This document shows, piece after piece, positions 16,787-27,793 of a stretch of 64,000 nucleotides of DNA. Position numbers and translations under genes: made by a program. Every line of letters starts with the position of its first letter. Positions within the stretch are counted from its first letter, which is position 1. This DNA comes from Acidianus brierleyi (GTDB taxonomy: Archaea > Thermoproteota > Thermoprotei_A > Sulfolobales > Sulfolobaceae), in NCBI RefSeq assembly GCF_003201835.2, contig NZ_CP029289.2:1612001-1676000 (forward strand), read 5' to 3'. The notes under the pieces were generated by a model that ran no database searches, had not been told where the DNA came from, and was given only the letters and a program-made list of their open reading frames with translations.

Positions 16787-17308
16787 ATGTCTGAACAGCA
16801 GTTTAGATATATAGTAAGATTATTTGGTCAAGACGTAGACGGTTCTATGAAAGTTCCGTATGCTTTAGCGATGGTAAAAGGGATAGGATACAATACAGCA
16901 AGAGGTATTTTATTGAAAATTGGAATAGATAAGGATAAAAGATTAGGCGAATTAAGTGACTCAGAATTGAAAAAGATAGAGGAATCTTTTTCTGATAAGT
17001 CTGCTAAACTTATACCTGCATGGATGTATAACAGAAGGAAAGATTTTGATTCGGGTTTAGATTTACATTTAGTAACATCAGACCTTATTTTCTATGTTAG
17101 GAACGACATAGAGAGGGAAAAGAAAATAAGAAGTTGGAGAGGAGTTAGACATATATATGGCCTTAAAGTTAGAGGCCAAAGAACAAGGACTACTGGAAGG
17201 GCTGGTACTACGGTAGGTGTTAAAAGAGGTAGAGGTGCACAGCCAGGCGCAGCTCCCTCAAGTACACCAGCACCTTCTTCACAGTCAACTACTCAAACCA
17301 AAAAGTAA
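16787..17308 (+). CDS. rps13: Ribosomal protein uS13
   Basis: The 173-residue protein of the small subunit head contacts tRNA and the large subunit. The core has VKGIGYNTARGIL near the N-terminus and the basic RSWRGVRHIYGLKVRGQRTR stretch's pattern near 123-142. After the core, the last 30 or so residues are a low-complexity tail rich in Ala, Pro, Ser, Thr and Gln ending TQTKK. This tail is longer than in many archaea and probably disordered. It opens the cluster rps13-rps4-rps11-rpoD. Confidence 0.96.
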   Translation: MSEQQFRYIVRLFGQDVDGSMKVPYALAMVKGIGYNTARGILLKIGIDKDKRLGELSDSELKKIEESFSDKSAKLIPAWMYNRRKDFDSGLDLHLVTSDLIFYVRNDIEREKKIRSWRGVRHIYGLKVRGQRTRTTGRAGTTVGVKRGRGAQPGAAPSSTPAPSSQSTTQTKK

Positions 17309-17318
17309 GGTGATTTAA

Positions 17319-17856
<538 letters not shown>

Positions 17857-17873
<17 letters not shown>

Positions 17874-18255
17874 AATTAAGTGGGGTATCGCTCATATATT
17901 TGCATCACAAAATAATACGTTAATTTCAATTACAGATATTACCGGAGCAGAGATGATAGCTAGAGCGTCTGGAGGGATGGTAGTTAAAGCAGATAGAGAG
18001 AAGCCTTCTCCATACGCTGCTATGTTAGCTGCAAATAAGGCTGCTGCGGAAGCTTTAGACAAAGGTATGATGGCAATACATATTAAAGTAAGAGCTCCAG
18101 GAGGAGCAGGTCCTAAGACTCCTGGTCCTGGTGCTCAACCAGCTATAAGATCCTTGGCAAGATCTGGGTTTATAATAGGAAGGATTGAAGATGTTACGCC
18201 TATTCCACATGATACGATAAGAAGGCCAGGTGGAAGGAGAGGAAGGAGAGTATAA
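17857..18255 (+). CDS. rps11: Ribosomal protein uS11
   Basis: The 132-residue platform protein has the conserved HIFASQNNTLISITDITG start and the C-terminal VTPIPHDTIRRPGGRRGRR segment, where the flexible basic tail binds 16S rRNA. I chose ATG 17857 (MSSRREIKWG) rather than the GTG three codons upstream, as it matches family N-termini; GGTGAG precedes it. It overlaps rps4 by 17 bases and abuts rpoD with no gap. Confidence 0.96.
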
Positions 18256-19044
18256 ATGCCAATAAAAGTTTTATCTAATCAAGGTAATTTTCTTTCTTTA
18301 GAATTAGATGATTATCCTTTAGAATTTGTGAATGCTATAAGGAGAGCTTCAATATTATATGTACCAGTAATGGCAATTGATGAGGTATATATTATAGAAA
18401 ACAATAGTCCGTTATATGACGAAGTCTTAGCTCATAGATTAGGTTTAATTCCATTTACTTCTGATGATGCTATAGATTTCTATAGATCACCAGACGAGTG
18501 TGCCTCATGTACAGACAATTGTGAAAGATGTTTTACCAAGGTATACATAGACGTTGAAGCAAAGGATTCTGAAAGAATGGTTTACTCAAGGGATATAAAG
18601 AGTGACGATCCTAATGTAGTTCCAATAAATGGGGATATACCAATAGTCTTGTTAGGCAAAAATCAAAAGTTGTCATTGGAGGCAAAGTTAAGGTTAGGCT
18701 ATGGGAAAGAACATATAAAATTTAGTCCAGTATCTATGGCAGTAGCTAGATATTATCCAAAAGTTGAAGTTTTAGGTAATTGTGAAAAAGCAATTGAAGT
18801 ATGCCCAGAAAAGGTATTTGCTATAAAGGAAGGCAAACTTGAAGTTGTAAATGAAACTGCTTGTACATTATGTGAAGAATGTTTACGATATTGTAATAAT
18901 ATAAAAATCAGTAGTGTAGATAATAAATACATTTTAGAAATAGAGAGTATAGGTAGTTTGAAGACTCAAAGAATTTTAATAGAAGCTAATAAAAGTATAG
19001 CTCGTAAACTTGATGAACTTAAAAAGAGGGTTGAATCTTTATGA
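18256..19044 (+). CDS. rpoD: RNA polymerase subunit Rpo3 (RpoD) with Fe-S domain
   Basis: The 262-residue alpha-like subunit forms the assembly platform with Rpo11, Rpo10 and Rpo12. The alpha core has YPLEFVNAIRRASI and HRLGLIPF. A ferredoxin-like insertion carries Cys176, 183, 203, 206, 209 and 213. Cys183, 203, 206 and 209 coincide with the cluster ligands described for Sulfolobus solfataricus Rpo3, so an Fe-S cluster is expected. A second set, Cys82, 85, 89 and 92 (CASCTDNCERC), lies in the other insertion. The cluster supports folding rather than catalysis. It overlaps rpl18e by 4 bases. Confidence 0.96.
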   Translation: MPIKVLSNQGNFLSLELDDYPLEFVNAIRRASILYVPVMAIDEVYIIENNSPLYDEVLAHRLGLIPFTSDDAIDFYRSPDECASCTDNCERCFTKVYIDVEAKDSERMVYSRDIKSDDPNVVPINGDIPIVLLGKNQKLSLEAKLRLGYGKEHIKFSPVSMAVARYYPKVEVLGNCEKAIEVCPEKVFAIKEGKLEVVNETACTLCEECLRYCNNIKISSVDNKYILEIESIGSLKTQRILIEANKSIARKLDELKKRVESL

Positions 19045-19394
19045 GTAGAACAGGAAGTACAGACATAATGGTTAGAAAACTTATAAGTAAACTTGAGGCT
19101 CAAGAAAAGCCTATATGGAATGCAGTAGCTGAAATGCTCGATGTTCCATCAAGGAAAAGATCTTATGTAAATTTATATAAAATAAATAAATATAGCAAAA
19201 AGGATGATGTAGTCCTAATACCTGGAAAAGTATTAGGAATAGGAACTTTGGATCATCCAGTTACAGTAGTAGCACTCGATTTTTCTTCTAACGCTAAAAA
19301 CAAGATAGAACAGTCTGGTGGAAAGATATTAAGTTTTTATAAGGCAATTGAAGAAATAAAAGATTTTAAAAATGTAAGGTTGATGAAAAAATGA
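19041..19394 (+). CDS. rpl18e: Ribosomal protein eL18
   Basis: The 117-residue large-subunit protein is the archaeal/eukaryotic eL18. It has RKRSYVNLYKINKY and VLIPGKVLGIGTLDH near the middle. It overlaps rpoD (4 bases) and rpl13 (4 bases) in ATGA-type junctions, so translation is coupled through the operon. Confidence 0.95.
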   Translation: MSRTGSTDIMVRKLISKLEAQEKPIWNAVAEMLDVPSRKRSYVNLYKINKYSKKDDVVLIPGKVLGIGTLDHPVTVVALDFSSNAKNKIEQSGGKILSFYKAIEEIKDFKNVRLMKK

Positions 19395-19852
19395 CTGAAG
19401 AAAATATAATTATAATAAATGCTGAAAATCAAATATTAGGTAGAATGTGTAGCAATATAGTAAATCTATTAAAAGATGGTAAGAAAGTATACATAATTAA
19501 CTCAGAAAAGGCAGTAGTTAGTGGTCCAAAATATAGAGTTATAAACGGATATAAATTGTTCTTTTCAGTAAGAACTCTTTTTAATCCTTATAAACAGGGA
19601 ATTAGAAGACCTAGAAGTCCAATAAATATAGTAAAGAGAACAATTAGAGGAATGCTGCCCAAAACTCCTAAAGGTATTAGAATGCTTAAGAACGTAAAAG
19701 CATACATAGGGATACCTAAAGAATTTGAAGGAAAAGAGTTTATACGATTTGATAATGCCGATGTAAAAAGACTTAAAGGTAAGTATGTCACATTAGAGGA
19801 TGTAGCAAAAGAGATGGGGTGGAAAGTATATGTCAAACCAGCAACAAAATAA
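19391..19852 (+). CDS. rpl13: Ribosomal protein uL13
   Basis: The 153-residue large-subunit protein has the uL13 pattern INAENQILGRMCSNI at the start and the IRRPRSPINIVKRTIRGMLP core. Overlaps of 4 bases with rpl18e and 23 bases with rps9 show tight packing. Confidence 0.95.
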   Translation: MTEENIIIINAENQILGRMCSNIVNLLKDGKKVYIINSEKAVVSGPKYRVINGYKLFFSVRTLFNPYKQGIRRPRSPINIVKRTIRGMLPKTPKGIRMLKNVKAYIGIPKEFEGKEFIRFDNADVKRLKGKYVTLEDVAKEMGWKVYVKPATK

Positions 19853-20249
19853 CGTGATTATAACTAGTGCTAAGAGAAAAATGGCTAGCGCTAGATGTTA
19901 TATTTATCCTGGTAAGGGAAGAGTATTCGTGAATAATGTACCAGTAGAAATAATACCAATAGAGGTAGTTAAATTGAAAATTATGGAACCATTGCTATTA
20001 GCCGGTGATGGTATTTTCTCAAAAATAGATGCTAAAATATATACAGAAGGAGGAGGTCTAATGGGGCAAGCAGACGCTGCTAGAATGGCATTAGCTAGAG
20101 CTATAATAAAATTCACAGGAAGTAAGGAAGTTGAAGAAATTTATAAAGCCTATGATAGGTCAATGTTAGCTGGAGATCCAAGACAGACAGAATCAGAAAA
20201 ATGGATGAGATATAGTGCTAGAAGATGGAGACAGAAATCATATAGGTGA
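19830..20249 (+). CDS. rps9: Ribosomal protein uS9
   Basis: The 139-residue small-subunit protein has the SAKRKMASARCYIYPGKG start and a basic C-terminus. The tail ends QKSYR; the terminal Arg normally touches the P-site tRNA anticodon stem-loop. It overlaps rpl13 by 23 bases and is followed six bases later by rpoN. Confidence 0.95.
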   Translation: MSNQQQNNVIITSAKRKMASARCYIYPGKGRVFVNNVPVEIIPIEVVKLKIMEPLLLAGDGIFSKIDAKIYTEGGGLMGQADAARMALARAIIKFTGSKEVEEIYKAYDRSMLAGDPRQTESEKWMRYSARRWRQKSYR

Positions 20250-20255
20250 AGTATT

Positions 20256-20456
20256 ATGATAGTTCCGATAAGATGTTTTACGTGTGGTTCATTAATTGCA
20301 GATAAATGGGAACCTTTTATAACTAGAGTAAGTGCCGGAGAAGACCCAGGTAAAGTTTTAGATGACTTAGGAGTTAGAAGATACTGTTGTAGAAGAATGT
20401 TAATCAGCCACGTGGACATTATAAAAGAAGTTATAAACTATACTAGACCGATTTAG
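20256..20456 (+). CDS. rpoN: RNA polymerase subunit Rpo10 (RpoN)
   Basis: The 66-residue subunit has the RPB10 zinc motif: CFTCG at residues 7-11 and the adjacent Cys pair in RRYCCRR (residues 44-45). It binds Rpo3 in the assembly platform, whose gene lies upstream in the same operon. A GGTGA ribosome site overlaps the rps9 stop region. I see no rpoK (Rpo6) or enolase gene between this gene and rps2, which some archaea have here. Confidence 0.96.
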   Translation: MIVPIRCFTCGSLIADKWEPFITRVSAGEDPGKVLDDLGVRRYCCRRMLISHVDIIKEVINYTRPI

Positions 20457-20464
20457 GTGATAGT

Positions 20465-21144
20465 ATGTCAGCAGATGAAGAAAATAAAAATACTGAATTA
20501 TCCGAAGAGGAGAAAGCTGAATTACAAAAATCAGAAAAGGGTGCAGTAATAGAATTATTAGTTCCACTAGAGACTTATTTATCTTCTGGAGTTCATATTG
20601 GGACGCATAGCTGTACAAGGTATATGGAAAAATTCATCTATAGAGTAAGGCCAGAAGGTCTATATGTATTAGATGTTAGAAAAATAGATGAAAGGTTAAG
20701 AATAGCTGCTAAATTCCTTTCTAGATTTCAAGCATCATCTATCCTTGCAGTAGCTTCTAGACCCTATGCATTTACTCCAGTTCAAAAATTTGCGGAAGTT
20801 GTAGGAGGTAAATCCGTCACAGGAAGATTAGTACCAGGGACATTAACTAATCCTTACCTGGAGCACTTTATGGAACCTGAGGTGATATTAATTTCAGATC
20901 CTAGAACAGATTTACAAGCCATTAAAGAAGCTGCTGACATGGGAATTCCAGTTGTTGCATTCGCAGATACTGATGCTAAGATAGACTATGTTGACCTTGT
21001 GATACCAGCTAACAATAAGGGTAGGAAGTCTCTAGCTTTACTATATTGGATCTTGGCTAGACAAATATTGAGGGAAAGGAAAGAAATTGCTACAGACGCA
21101 GATATACCAGTAAAGGTAGAGGAATTTGAGGTGAAACTAGTTCA

Positions 21145-21148
<4 letters not shown>
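20465..21148 (+). CDS. rps2: Ribosomal protein uS2
   Basis: The 227-residue small-subunit protein has the uS2 motifs SGVHIGTH, RVRPEGLYVLDVRK, GRLVPGTLTNP and VAFADTDA. The first 35 residues are an acidic extension, common in Sulfolobales. GGTGAT just before the ATG overlaps the rpoN stop codon. The gene overlaps the Memo gene by 4 bases. Confidence 0.96.
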
Positions 21149-21976
<828 letters not shown>

Positions 21977-21999
<23 letters not shown>

Positions 22000-22648
22000 T
22001 ATTCCATTATGTTTTTCTGGCATTCCTACTATAGTTAATAATCCTCTTCTTATAGTTAATATAAAACATAAGATAAGATTAATTGATAGAAAACCTAGGA
22101 TTGACATTTCAAAAATATTTAAAGAAGCTACTGGGTTTGAGTGCAAATTTAATATTGATATAGAGAACAATCTTCCTTTTTCATCGTATTATGTTATTAT
22201 TACTAAATTTCTGATAGATCGAGCGATAGGAACATGTGAATTGCCAATAACTTTAGATGAAGAAAATGAAATTATGAGAATGATAGATGATGCGTTATAC
22301 GATTCTGAATTAATTAGAGCACTTAGAACTGCACAGTTTATGAACTCCTCAATTCTCTATAGAGATAATGAGGATCCAGTAAAAATTTCATTTCCTTCCC
22401 TTAAAATAAGGGTGCTATATAGTTTTCCAATACGGATTAGAGACGACTTAGATAATTCTATAATACATACCCTAGGTATGATACCGGTTAAATTTTCTGA
22501 AAAATTTTCTCCTGATTTAGTAAATCTAGAGAATGGACTATGGCATTCGCTGTATTCTATTTTTTCTCCTTATACTAATAATTGGAAAATAATATGGGAT
22601 CTAAATTGGGCTACGTTTATAGAGTTCTCAAACTTGGTGGAAGTTTAA
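21977..22648 (+). CDS. Uncharacterised protein, possible degenerate GHMP-kinase relative
   Basis: About 220 residues starting at TTG 21977 or TTG 21989. The N-terminal segment INIPLCFSGIPTIVNNPLL resembles the first strand region of GHMP kinases, and NIDIENNLPFSSYYVIITK (about 55-73) sits where these kinases have the Gly/Ser ATP loop (PxGxGLGSS). Here the loop residues are absent, so kinase activity is unlikely. In many archaea the gene between Memo and isopentenyl phosphate kinase is mevalonate kinase, so I infer an inactivated or repurposed copy. It overlaps Memo by 11 to 23 bases and the kinase gene by about 55. Confidence 0.6.
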
Positions 22649-23271
22649 TCACTAATAAGAATGTACCTTTTTCGTTTAATGAGGAACTAGTAACTAACGT
22701 TGTGAACGTGATAAAGAATTTTAAAGTGATATTAGTTCATGGTGGAGGAAGTTTCGGGCATTATGAAGCTTCGTTAAGTAAAGAAAATACTCAAACTAGG
22801 ACAGTTATAGCTATGCAGGAATTAAATCTAAAAATATTGAAAATTTTTAATAAAGAAAACATTCCTGTTTTTCCTTTACCAGGAAGATATTTCACAATTA
22901 ATCAAGTTTTGGAAATATTACAAAATAATCTAATACCAATAATTTATGGTGATATATTGCCAAATGGAAATATTATTTCTGGAGACGATATAACGTTAAC
23001 TATAGCGAAACACTTTCATACAGAAGCTCTCTTTGCTACTGATGTTGAAGGTATAATAATAAATAATACTGCTGTGAGCTTGTTAAAATCTCTTGATGAT
23101 TTTAGAGAAATAAGAACATCTCAATTCGATGTTACTGGTGGTATAAGAGAGAAATTAAGGAAAATATTTCAATATAAAGTAAATTCCCTCATTTTTGATG
23201 GTAGAAATCCCACAAACATATATTATGCATTGAGTGGAAAAAGAATTGGCACTTTTGTGGAGGCGGAATGA
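22594..23271 (+). CDS. ipk: Isopentenyl phosphate kinase
   Basis: The 225-residue amino-acid-kinase-fold enzyme phosphorylates isopentenyl phosphate to the diphosphate. It has KLGGSLITNK at the N-terminus, the VHGGGSFGHYEA loop with the conserved His that contacts substrate phosphate, and SGDDITLTIA plus ATDVEGI in the ATP half. Sulfolobales also run the classical mevalonate route, where this enzyme may salvage phosphates. I chose ATG 22594 over TTG 22582. It overlaps the next gene by 4 bases. Confidence 0.9.
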   Translation: MGSKLGYVYRVLKLGGSLITNKNVPFSFNEELVTNVVNVIKNFKVILVHGGGSFGHYEASLSKENTQTRTVIAMQELNLKILKIFNKENIPVFPLPGRYFTINQVLEILQNNLIPIIYGDILPNGNIISGDDITLTIAKHFHTEALFATDVEGIIINNTAVSLLKSLDDFREIRTSQFDVTGGIREKLRKIFQYKVNSLIFDGRNPTNIYYALSGKRIGTFVEAE

Positions 23272-24368
23272 TGATAAGTAACAGGAAAATAGAACATGTA
23301 GAAATTTGCCTATATGAGGGAGTTGAGGGATTTACTTCAACTCTTTTAGATAATGTTGTTCTGGTTCATAAAGCAATGCCAGAGATTTCATTTAATGATA
23401 TAATTACAAAAACAAAGTTCTTTAACAAAGACATTTCCGCACCTTTAATGGTAACTGGTATGACTGGAGGTACTGCAGACTTAGGTAAAATAAATGAGAC
23501 AATAGCTTCAGTAGTAGAAGAGTTGGGATTAGCTATGGGAGTAGGTAGTCAAAGGATAGCTATAGAAAACTCTTCTGCAGAAGAGAGTTTTAAAATAGTT
23601 AGAAAAGTAGCACCATCTTCTCCTATTATTGCAAATATAGGAGCTCCGCAACTTACTAAAGGTTACGGTGTTAAAGAATTAGAAAAAGCTGTATCTATGA
23701 TAGAGGCTGACGCTATAGCCATTCATCTAAATCCTGCTCAAGAAATATTTCAACCCGAAGGTGAACCAGATTATTCTAAAGAAATCTTGGAAAAGTTGAA
23801 AGACATTTCAAAATCTTTGAAAGTACCTATAATAATAAAGGAAACAGGAACTGGTATTTCGATGGAAACAGCAATATTGTTTTCAAAATATGGGTTCAAA
23901 AATTTTGATGTTTCTGGACAAGGAGGAACTAGTTGGATAGCTGTAGAAATGATAAGAGATAAAAGAAAAGGGAATTGGAAAGAACAAAGTGCATCACTTT
24001 TTGCTGATTGGGGAATTCCTACTGCAGCGTCTATAGTAGAAACAAGATATTCCGTTCCTGACTCATTCATAATAGGTAGCGGAGGAATAAGAAATGGTTT
24101 AGATGTTGCCAGAGCTATAGCCTTAGGTTCTGATATAGGTGGCATGGCAAGTCCTGTTTTAAAGAGGGCAGTGGAAGGTAAAGATTCTCTCAAATCGTTT
24201 TTTAATAAAACTATTTTTGAATTGAAGGCCGCCATGATGCTTACTGGATCTAAGGATATAGAGGAACTTAAGAAGACTAATATAGTAATTTGGAAAGATC
24301 TGAAAGATTGGATGGGTTCTCGAGGAATAAGCTTATCTATTTATGATAAATTAAGAAAGAGAGAATAA
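23268..24368 (+). CDS. fni: Type 2 isopentenyl-diphosphate delta-isomerase
   Basis: The 366-residue FMN/NADPH-dependent isomerase interconverts IPP and DMAPP. It has VTGMTGGTADLGKIN, GVGSQRIAIE, AIHLNPAQEIFQPEGEP and the FMN phosphate-binding GSGGIRNGLD region. Length is typical for archaea. It overlaps IPK by 4 bases and the prenyltransferase gene by one base (ATAATG), forming a continuous isoprenoid block. Confidence 0.95.
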   Translation: MMISNRKIEHVEICLYEGVEGFTSTLLDNVVLVHKAMPEISFNDIITKTKFFNKDISAPLMVTGMTGGTADLGKINETIASVVEELGLAMGVGSQRIAIENSSAEESFKIVRKVAPSSPIIANIGAPQLTKGYGVKELEKAVSMIEADAIAIHLNPAQEIFQPEGEPDYSKEILEKLKDISKSLKVPIIIKETGTGISMETAILFSKYGFKNFDVSGQGGTSWIAVEMIRDKRKGNWKEQSASLFADWGIPTAASIVETRYSVPDSFIIGSGGIRNGLDVARAIALGSDIGGMASPVLKRAVEGKDSLKSFFNKTIFELKAAMMLTGSKDIEELKKTNIVIWKDLKDWMGSRGISLSIYDKLRKRE

Positions 24369-25351
24369 TGAACTTAGAGGAGTACTTTAAGGAAATAACA
24401 GATAACGTTAATGAGACTATAAAAAGTTACGTGAAAGGTGATACAAAAGATCTTTATGATGCATCTATGTATCTCTTGAATGCTGGTGGTAAAAGACTTA
24501 GGCCATTAATTTTAGTTTCTTCTTCCGACCTTTTAGGAGGAGATAGAGAGAGATCATATAAAGCAGCTGCTGCAGTAGAGGTTTTGCATAATTTTACTCT
24601 GATTCACGATGATATTATGGACGAAGATAATCTTAGAAGAGGAATTCCAACAGTTCATGTAGTTTGGGGCATTCCTTTAGCTATATTGGCAGGGGATCTT
24701 CTTCATGCAAAAGCTTTTGAGATACTAAACGATTCTCTAAAAGGACTAGATAGCCAAAGATATTATTGGGCTATTTCAATATTTACTAAATCTATTATTA
24801 TAATTTCTGAAGGTCAGGCTATGGATATGGATTTTGAAAAAAGATCTAATGTATCTGAAGAAGAATATATAGAAATGATAAAGAAAAAAACTGCACAATT
24901 ATTTTCATGTGCATCTTCTCTAGGAGGTATAATAGCAGGAGCAAATGAAAATACTGTAAATAAACTTTCATCCTACGGTTTAAATCTTGGTATTTCTTTT
25001 CAGATAATAGATGATATTTTAGGTCTAACTGCAGATGAAAAAGAGCTTGGAAAACCAATTTATAGTGACATAAGAGAAGGAAAAAAGACAATATTAGTAA
25101 TTAAGGCTCTAGAAAAAGCTACTGCTAATGAGAGAGATGTGATAATCAAAGGATTAGGTTCTAAAAACCAAGAAGATGTAAAAAAAGCTGCTGAAGTAAT
25201 TAAATATTTGGCTTTAGAATATGCATATTCTTTAGCAGAAAAATACTTAGATAATGCGCTAAATGATATTTCCTCTATAGAGAGTAAGAACGAAATAGCT
25301 GGAAAGGCTTTAAAATACCTTGGTGAGTTTACAGTTAAAAGGCGAAAATAA
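24368..25351 (+). CDS. gds: Geranylgeranyl diphosphate synthase
   Basis: The 327-residue trans-prenyltransferase builds C20 chains for archaeal ether lipids. The first Asp-rich motif DDIMD is at 81-85 and the second DDILG at 215-219. Phe76, five residues before the first motif, matches the Phe known to limit chain length at C20 in the Sulfolobus acidocaldarius enzyme. The GGKRLRP substrate motif is at 40-46. It is the fourth gene of the isoprenoid block. Confidence 0.95.
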   Translation: MNLEEYFKEITDNVNETIKSYVKGDTKDLYDASMYLLNAGGKRLRPLILVSSSDLLGGDRERSYKAAAAVEVLHNFTLIHDDIMDEDNLRRGIPTVHVVWGIPLAILAGDLLHAKAFEILNDSLKGLDSQRYYWAISIFTKSIIIISEGQAMDMDFEKRSNVSEEEYIEMIKKKTAQLFSCASSLGGIIAGANENTVNKLSSYGLNLGISFQIIDDILGLTADEKELGKPIYSDIREGKKTILVIKALEKATANERDVIIKGLGSKNQEDVKKAAEVIKYLALEYAYSLAEKYLDNALNDISSIESKNEIAGKALKYLGEFTVKRRK

Positions 25352-25352
25352 T

Positions 25353-26306
25353 TTGCTATTAATCCCTGCAATTATAGCATTTTTTATTACTTTTGTAGCT
25401 ACAGACTGGATTATCAAGATCTCTAAAAGTAGAGGGTTTGTGGGTAAAGATATAAATAAGAAAGATAAACCCTCAATTCCTGTCTTAGGAGGAGTTGGTA
25501 TAATTGCAGGATTTGTTGGTGGAGCTTTCACATTGTTAGTTACTGATCCAAGCGGAAACGTAATTTCTGCAGTTCTTTTATCCTCGCTTTTAATAGCATT
25601 TTTAGGTCTCTTAGATGATGTATTAAATTTGAGGCAGTCAGTAAGGGCTTTTACGCCGGCATTAGCTTCAGTACCTTTAGCCCTTTTTAGCGTGGGACAC
25701 TCAACAATTTCCATACCTTTTTTAGGTCCAGTTAATTTTGGAGAATTCTATTACATATTCATAATACCTATAGCTTTGACAATATCAGCTAACGCATTTA
25801 ATATGCTTGAGGGGTTAAACGGCTTAGGAACCGGAATGGGTATAATAATGTCAGCAGCTTTAGCAATAATAGGCTTAAGAAGTATAGGAAGTATATATAT
25901 TTCAGGAGAATTGGCACTGGTTCTTTTATCTTCACTCCTAGCCTTTCTTTATTATAACAAATATCCTGCGAAGGTATTTTTAGGTAACATAGGTACTTAT
26001 TTCATTGGTTCCGTAATAGGTTCTATAGGTATTTCTGGGTTTATGTTAACCGCATTAGCTATACTGTATATTCCTTATGTCATAGAATTCTTATTGAAGG
26101 CTAGAACTAAATTTAAGGGTATTTCTTTTGGTAAGATTTCTCCTGAAGGTTATCTTTACTGGGATGAAAAACCCAATTCGCTAACTCATATAATAATGAA
26201 ACTAGGCCATTTCAAAGAGTATCAAGTAGTAGGTATAATATGGAGCATAGAAATAATATTTGCTGTAATTGCAATTATTTTACAGACCACTATTATAAGA
26301 ATATAA
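25353..26306 (+). CDS. aglH: Polyprenyl-phosphate GlcNAc-1-phosphate transferase (AglH/MraY family)
   Basis: The 317-residue membrane enzyme of glycosyltransferase family 4 (MraY/WecA/ALG7) loads an amino sugar phosphate on dolichyl phosphate, the first step of N-glycan assembly. It has about ten membrane helices. Conserved motifs are KPSIPVLGG, FLGLLDDVLNLRQ (DD pair), NAFNMLEGLNGLG (N..EG.NGLG) and PAKVFLGNIGTYFIG. I chose TTG 25353, right after the gds stop, over in-frame starts inside gds at 25320 and 25323. Its position after gds links lipid carrier synthesis with its use. Confidence 0.85.
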   Translation: MLLIPAIIAFFITFVATDWIIKISKSRGFVGKDINKKDKPSIPVLGGVGIIAGFVGGAFTLLVTDPSGNVISAVLLSSLLIAFLGLLDDVLNLRQSVRAFTPALASVPLALFSVGHSTISIPFLGPVNFGEFYYIFIIPIALTISANAFNMLEGLNGLGTGMGIIMSAALAIIGLRSIGSIYISGELALVLLSSLLAFLYYNKYPAKVFLGNIGTYFIGSVIGSIGISGFMLTALAILYIPYVIEFLLKARTKFKGISFGKISPEGYLYWDEKPNSLTHIIMKLGHFKEYQVVGIIWSIEIIFAVIAIILQTTIIRI

Positions 26307-26550
26307 TTTTTATTTATAAATGAGATATTAATATCTTGAATTTTTACATGAATACTATTTAGATAGCTCTATCTTAAGAGTTATTCCATTATTGTTATAT
26401 CTCTATAAATTTCAATTACTTTGAGATTTATTAATAATAGATGTATTATCAGTTATACTAGTATTTATATTCTCAATTCTAGAATAGGCAATTTAAATTG
26501 TTTTATTTTATTTCCTATAAAGTAACTATTTTTAAATTATAATGACAAAA

Positions 26551-26560
26551 TTCTTAAATA
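26551..26560 (+). promoter_or_regulatory. TATA box for the metallophosphoesterase gene
   Basis: The sequence ttcttaaata is centred 28 bases before ATG 26584, which supports that ATG as a leaderless start over the upstream ATG at 26542. Confidence 0.45.
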
Positions 26561-26583
26561 GTAAGTTTGTAGTTAATTTTCTG

Positions 26584-27550
26584 ATGTTTGGAGAAATTAA
26601 ACTAATGTTTGTTACGGATTTACATGGATCAGAAACTGCTTATAGAAAGACATTAAATGCGGCAAGGATGTACAATGTCGATTACCTTATTATAGGTGGG
26701 GACATAGCATCTAAAAATATAGTATATATAGAAAGAAGAGGAGATAAATATTATTTTGATGGTAATGAAATAGATATAAAAACTGTTTATGAGGATGCCA
26801 AGAAGTATGGTTACTATATTTATGTTGCGGATAAAGACGAAATACAGAAAGTTATGGACAATAAGGAATATCTAGAATCTACAAAGAAGGTATTTATAGG
26901 AAAAACAAATAGATAACTGGATTAAGATAGCTGAAGAAAAACTAGTTAATACTAATATAAAGGTATTCTGGAGTTATGGCAATGACGATCCATTATATTT
27001 AGACGAAATTTTCTCTAAGTATAATATAAGAGATGAAGGAATATTTGAATTAGAAGAAGGCAAGACTAATACTTTATATCTGATTTCATATGGGTATGTA
27101 AATCCTACACCTTTTAAAAGCTACAGAGAAAAACCCGACTCTACTATATACATAAAAGGAGAGGATTACTTAAAGAAAATAGATGATCCAGATAAGGTAA
27201 TATTAAATTTTCATGCTCCGCCATATAATACTAAACTTGATATAGCTATAATCAATGGTAAGGAAAGAGAACATGTTGGATCTAGAGGAGTAAGGGATTT
27301 AATTGAAAAATATAGACCTCTACTAGGTTTACATGGTCATATAATAGAGTCTTCTGATACGGATAAGATAAAAAACACAATAATAATTAATCCAGGAAGT
27401 CTAGCTAATGAAGGACTGTTAAAATATTCAATAATAATCCTAGAAAGAAAGCTAGAAGGCATAATGGTCAAATATAAAATAAAAGGAACTGCTATCTTAT
27501 CTGGATGAATTATTTGTAGAGTTTTTTGTTAAAGTAATTCCAATGAGCTA
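26584..27550 (+). pseudogene. Calcineurin-like metallophosphoesterase, frameshifted
   Basis: The first frame (ATG 26584, or 26542) stops at 26914-26916 after VFIGKTNR. From about 26900 a second frame stays open for 216 codons to TAA 27548-27550 and completes the enzyme. Removing one G from the GG at 26899-26900 restores a single protein of about 320 residues. The metal-binding motifs are split across the break: DLHG and GGDIA in the first part; YGNDDP, NFHAPPY and GLHGHI in the second. The substrate of this Icc-type branch is unknown. Both halves keep good codon use, so the lesion is recent or a sequence error. Confidence 0.85.
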
Positions 27551-27673
27551 AAGTGATAAGAAATAATTGTTAATGTAGAGAGATAGTGGGATAAACGCAA
27601 AGCAATTTTAAATTAACTCATTAAAAAAAGGAGAATTAAAGTGAATATAGAAGAGAATGTAGTTAGATTCCAA

Positions 27674-27749
27674 TGGGGCTGGAGGGATTTGAACCCTCGA
27701 TCACCAGGGCCCAAGCCTGGCATCCTAGTCCAGGCTAGACTACAGCCCC
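27674..27749 (-). tRNA. tRNA-Pro (TGG)
   Basis: On the minus strand the gene folds as a 76-base cloverleaf with no intron. Acceptor GGGGCTG pairs with CAGCCCC, discriminator A. The anticodon stem CCAGG/CCTGG encloses the loop CTTGGGC with anticodon TGG. The T arm is GAGGG-TTCAAAT-CCCTC. A TATA-like aacttttaaaag lies 20 to 32 bases upstream on the minus strand (about 27768-27780), in the gap to the SRP RNA gene. Confidence 0.95.
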
Positions 27750-27793
27750 ACAATACTAATGTGTAAAAAACACTTTTAAAAGTTTATTATATA

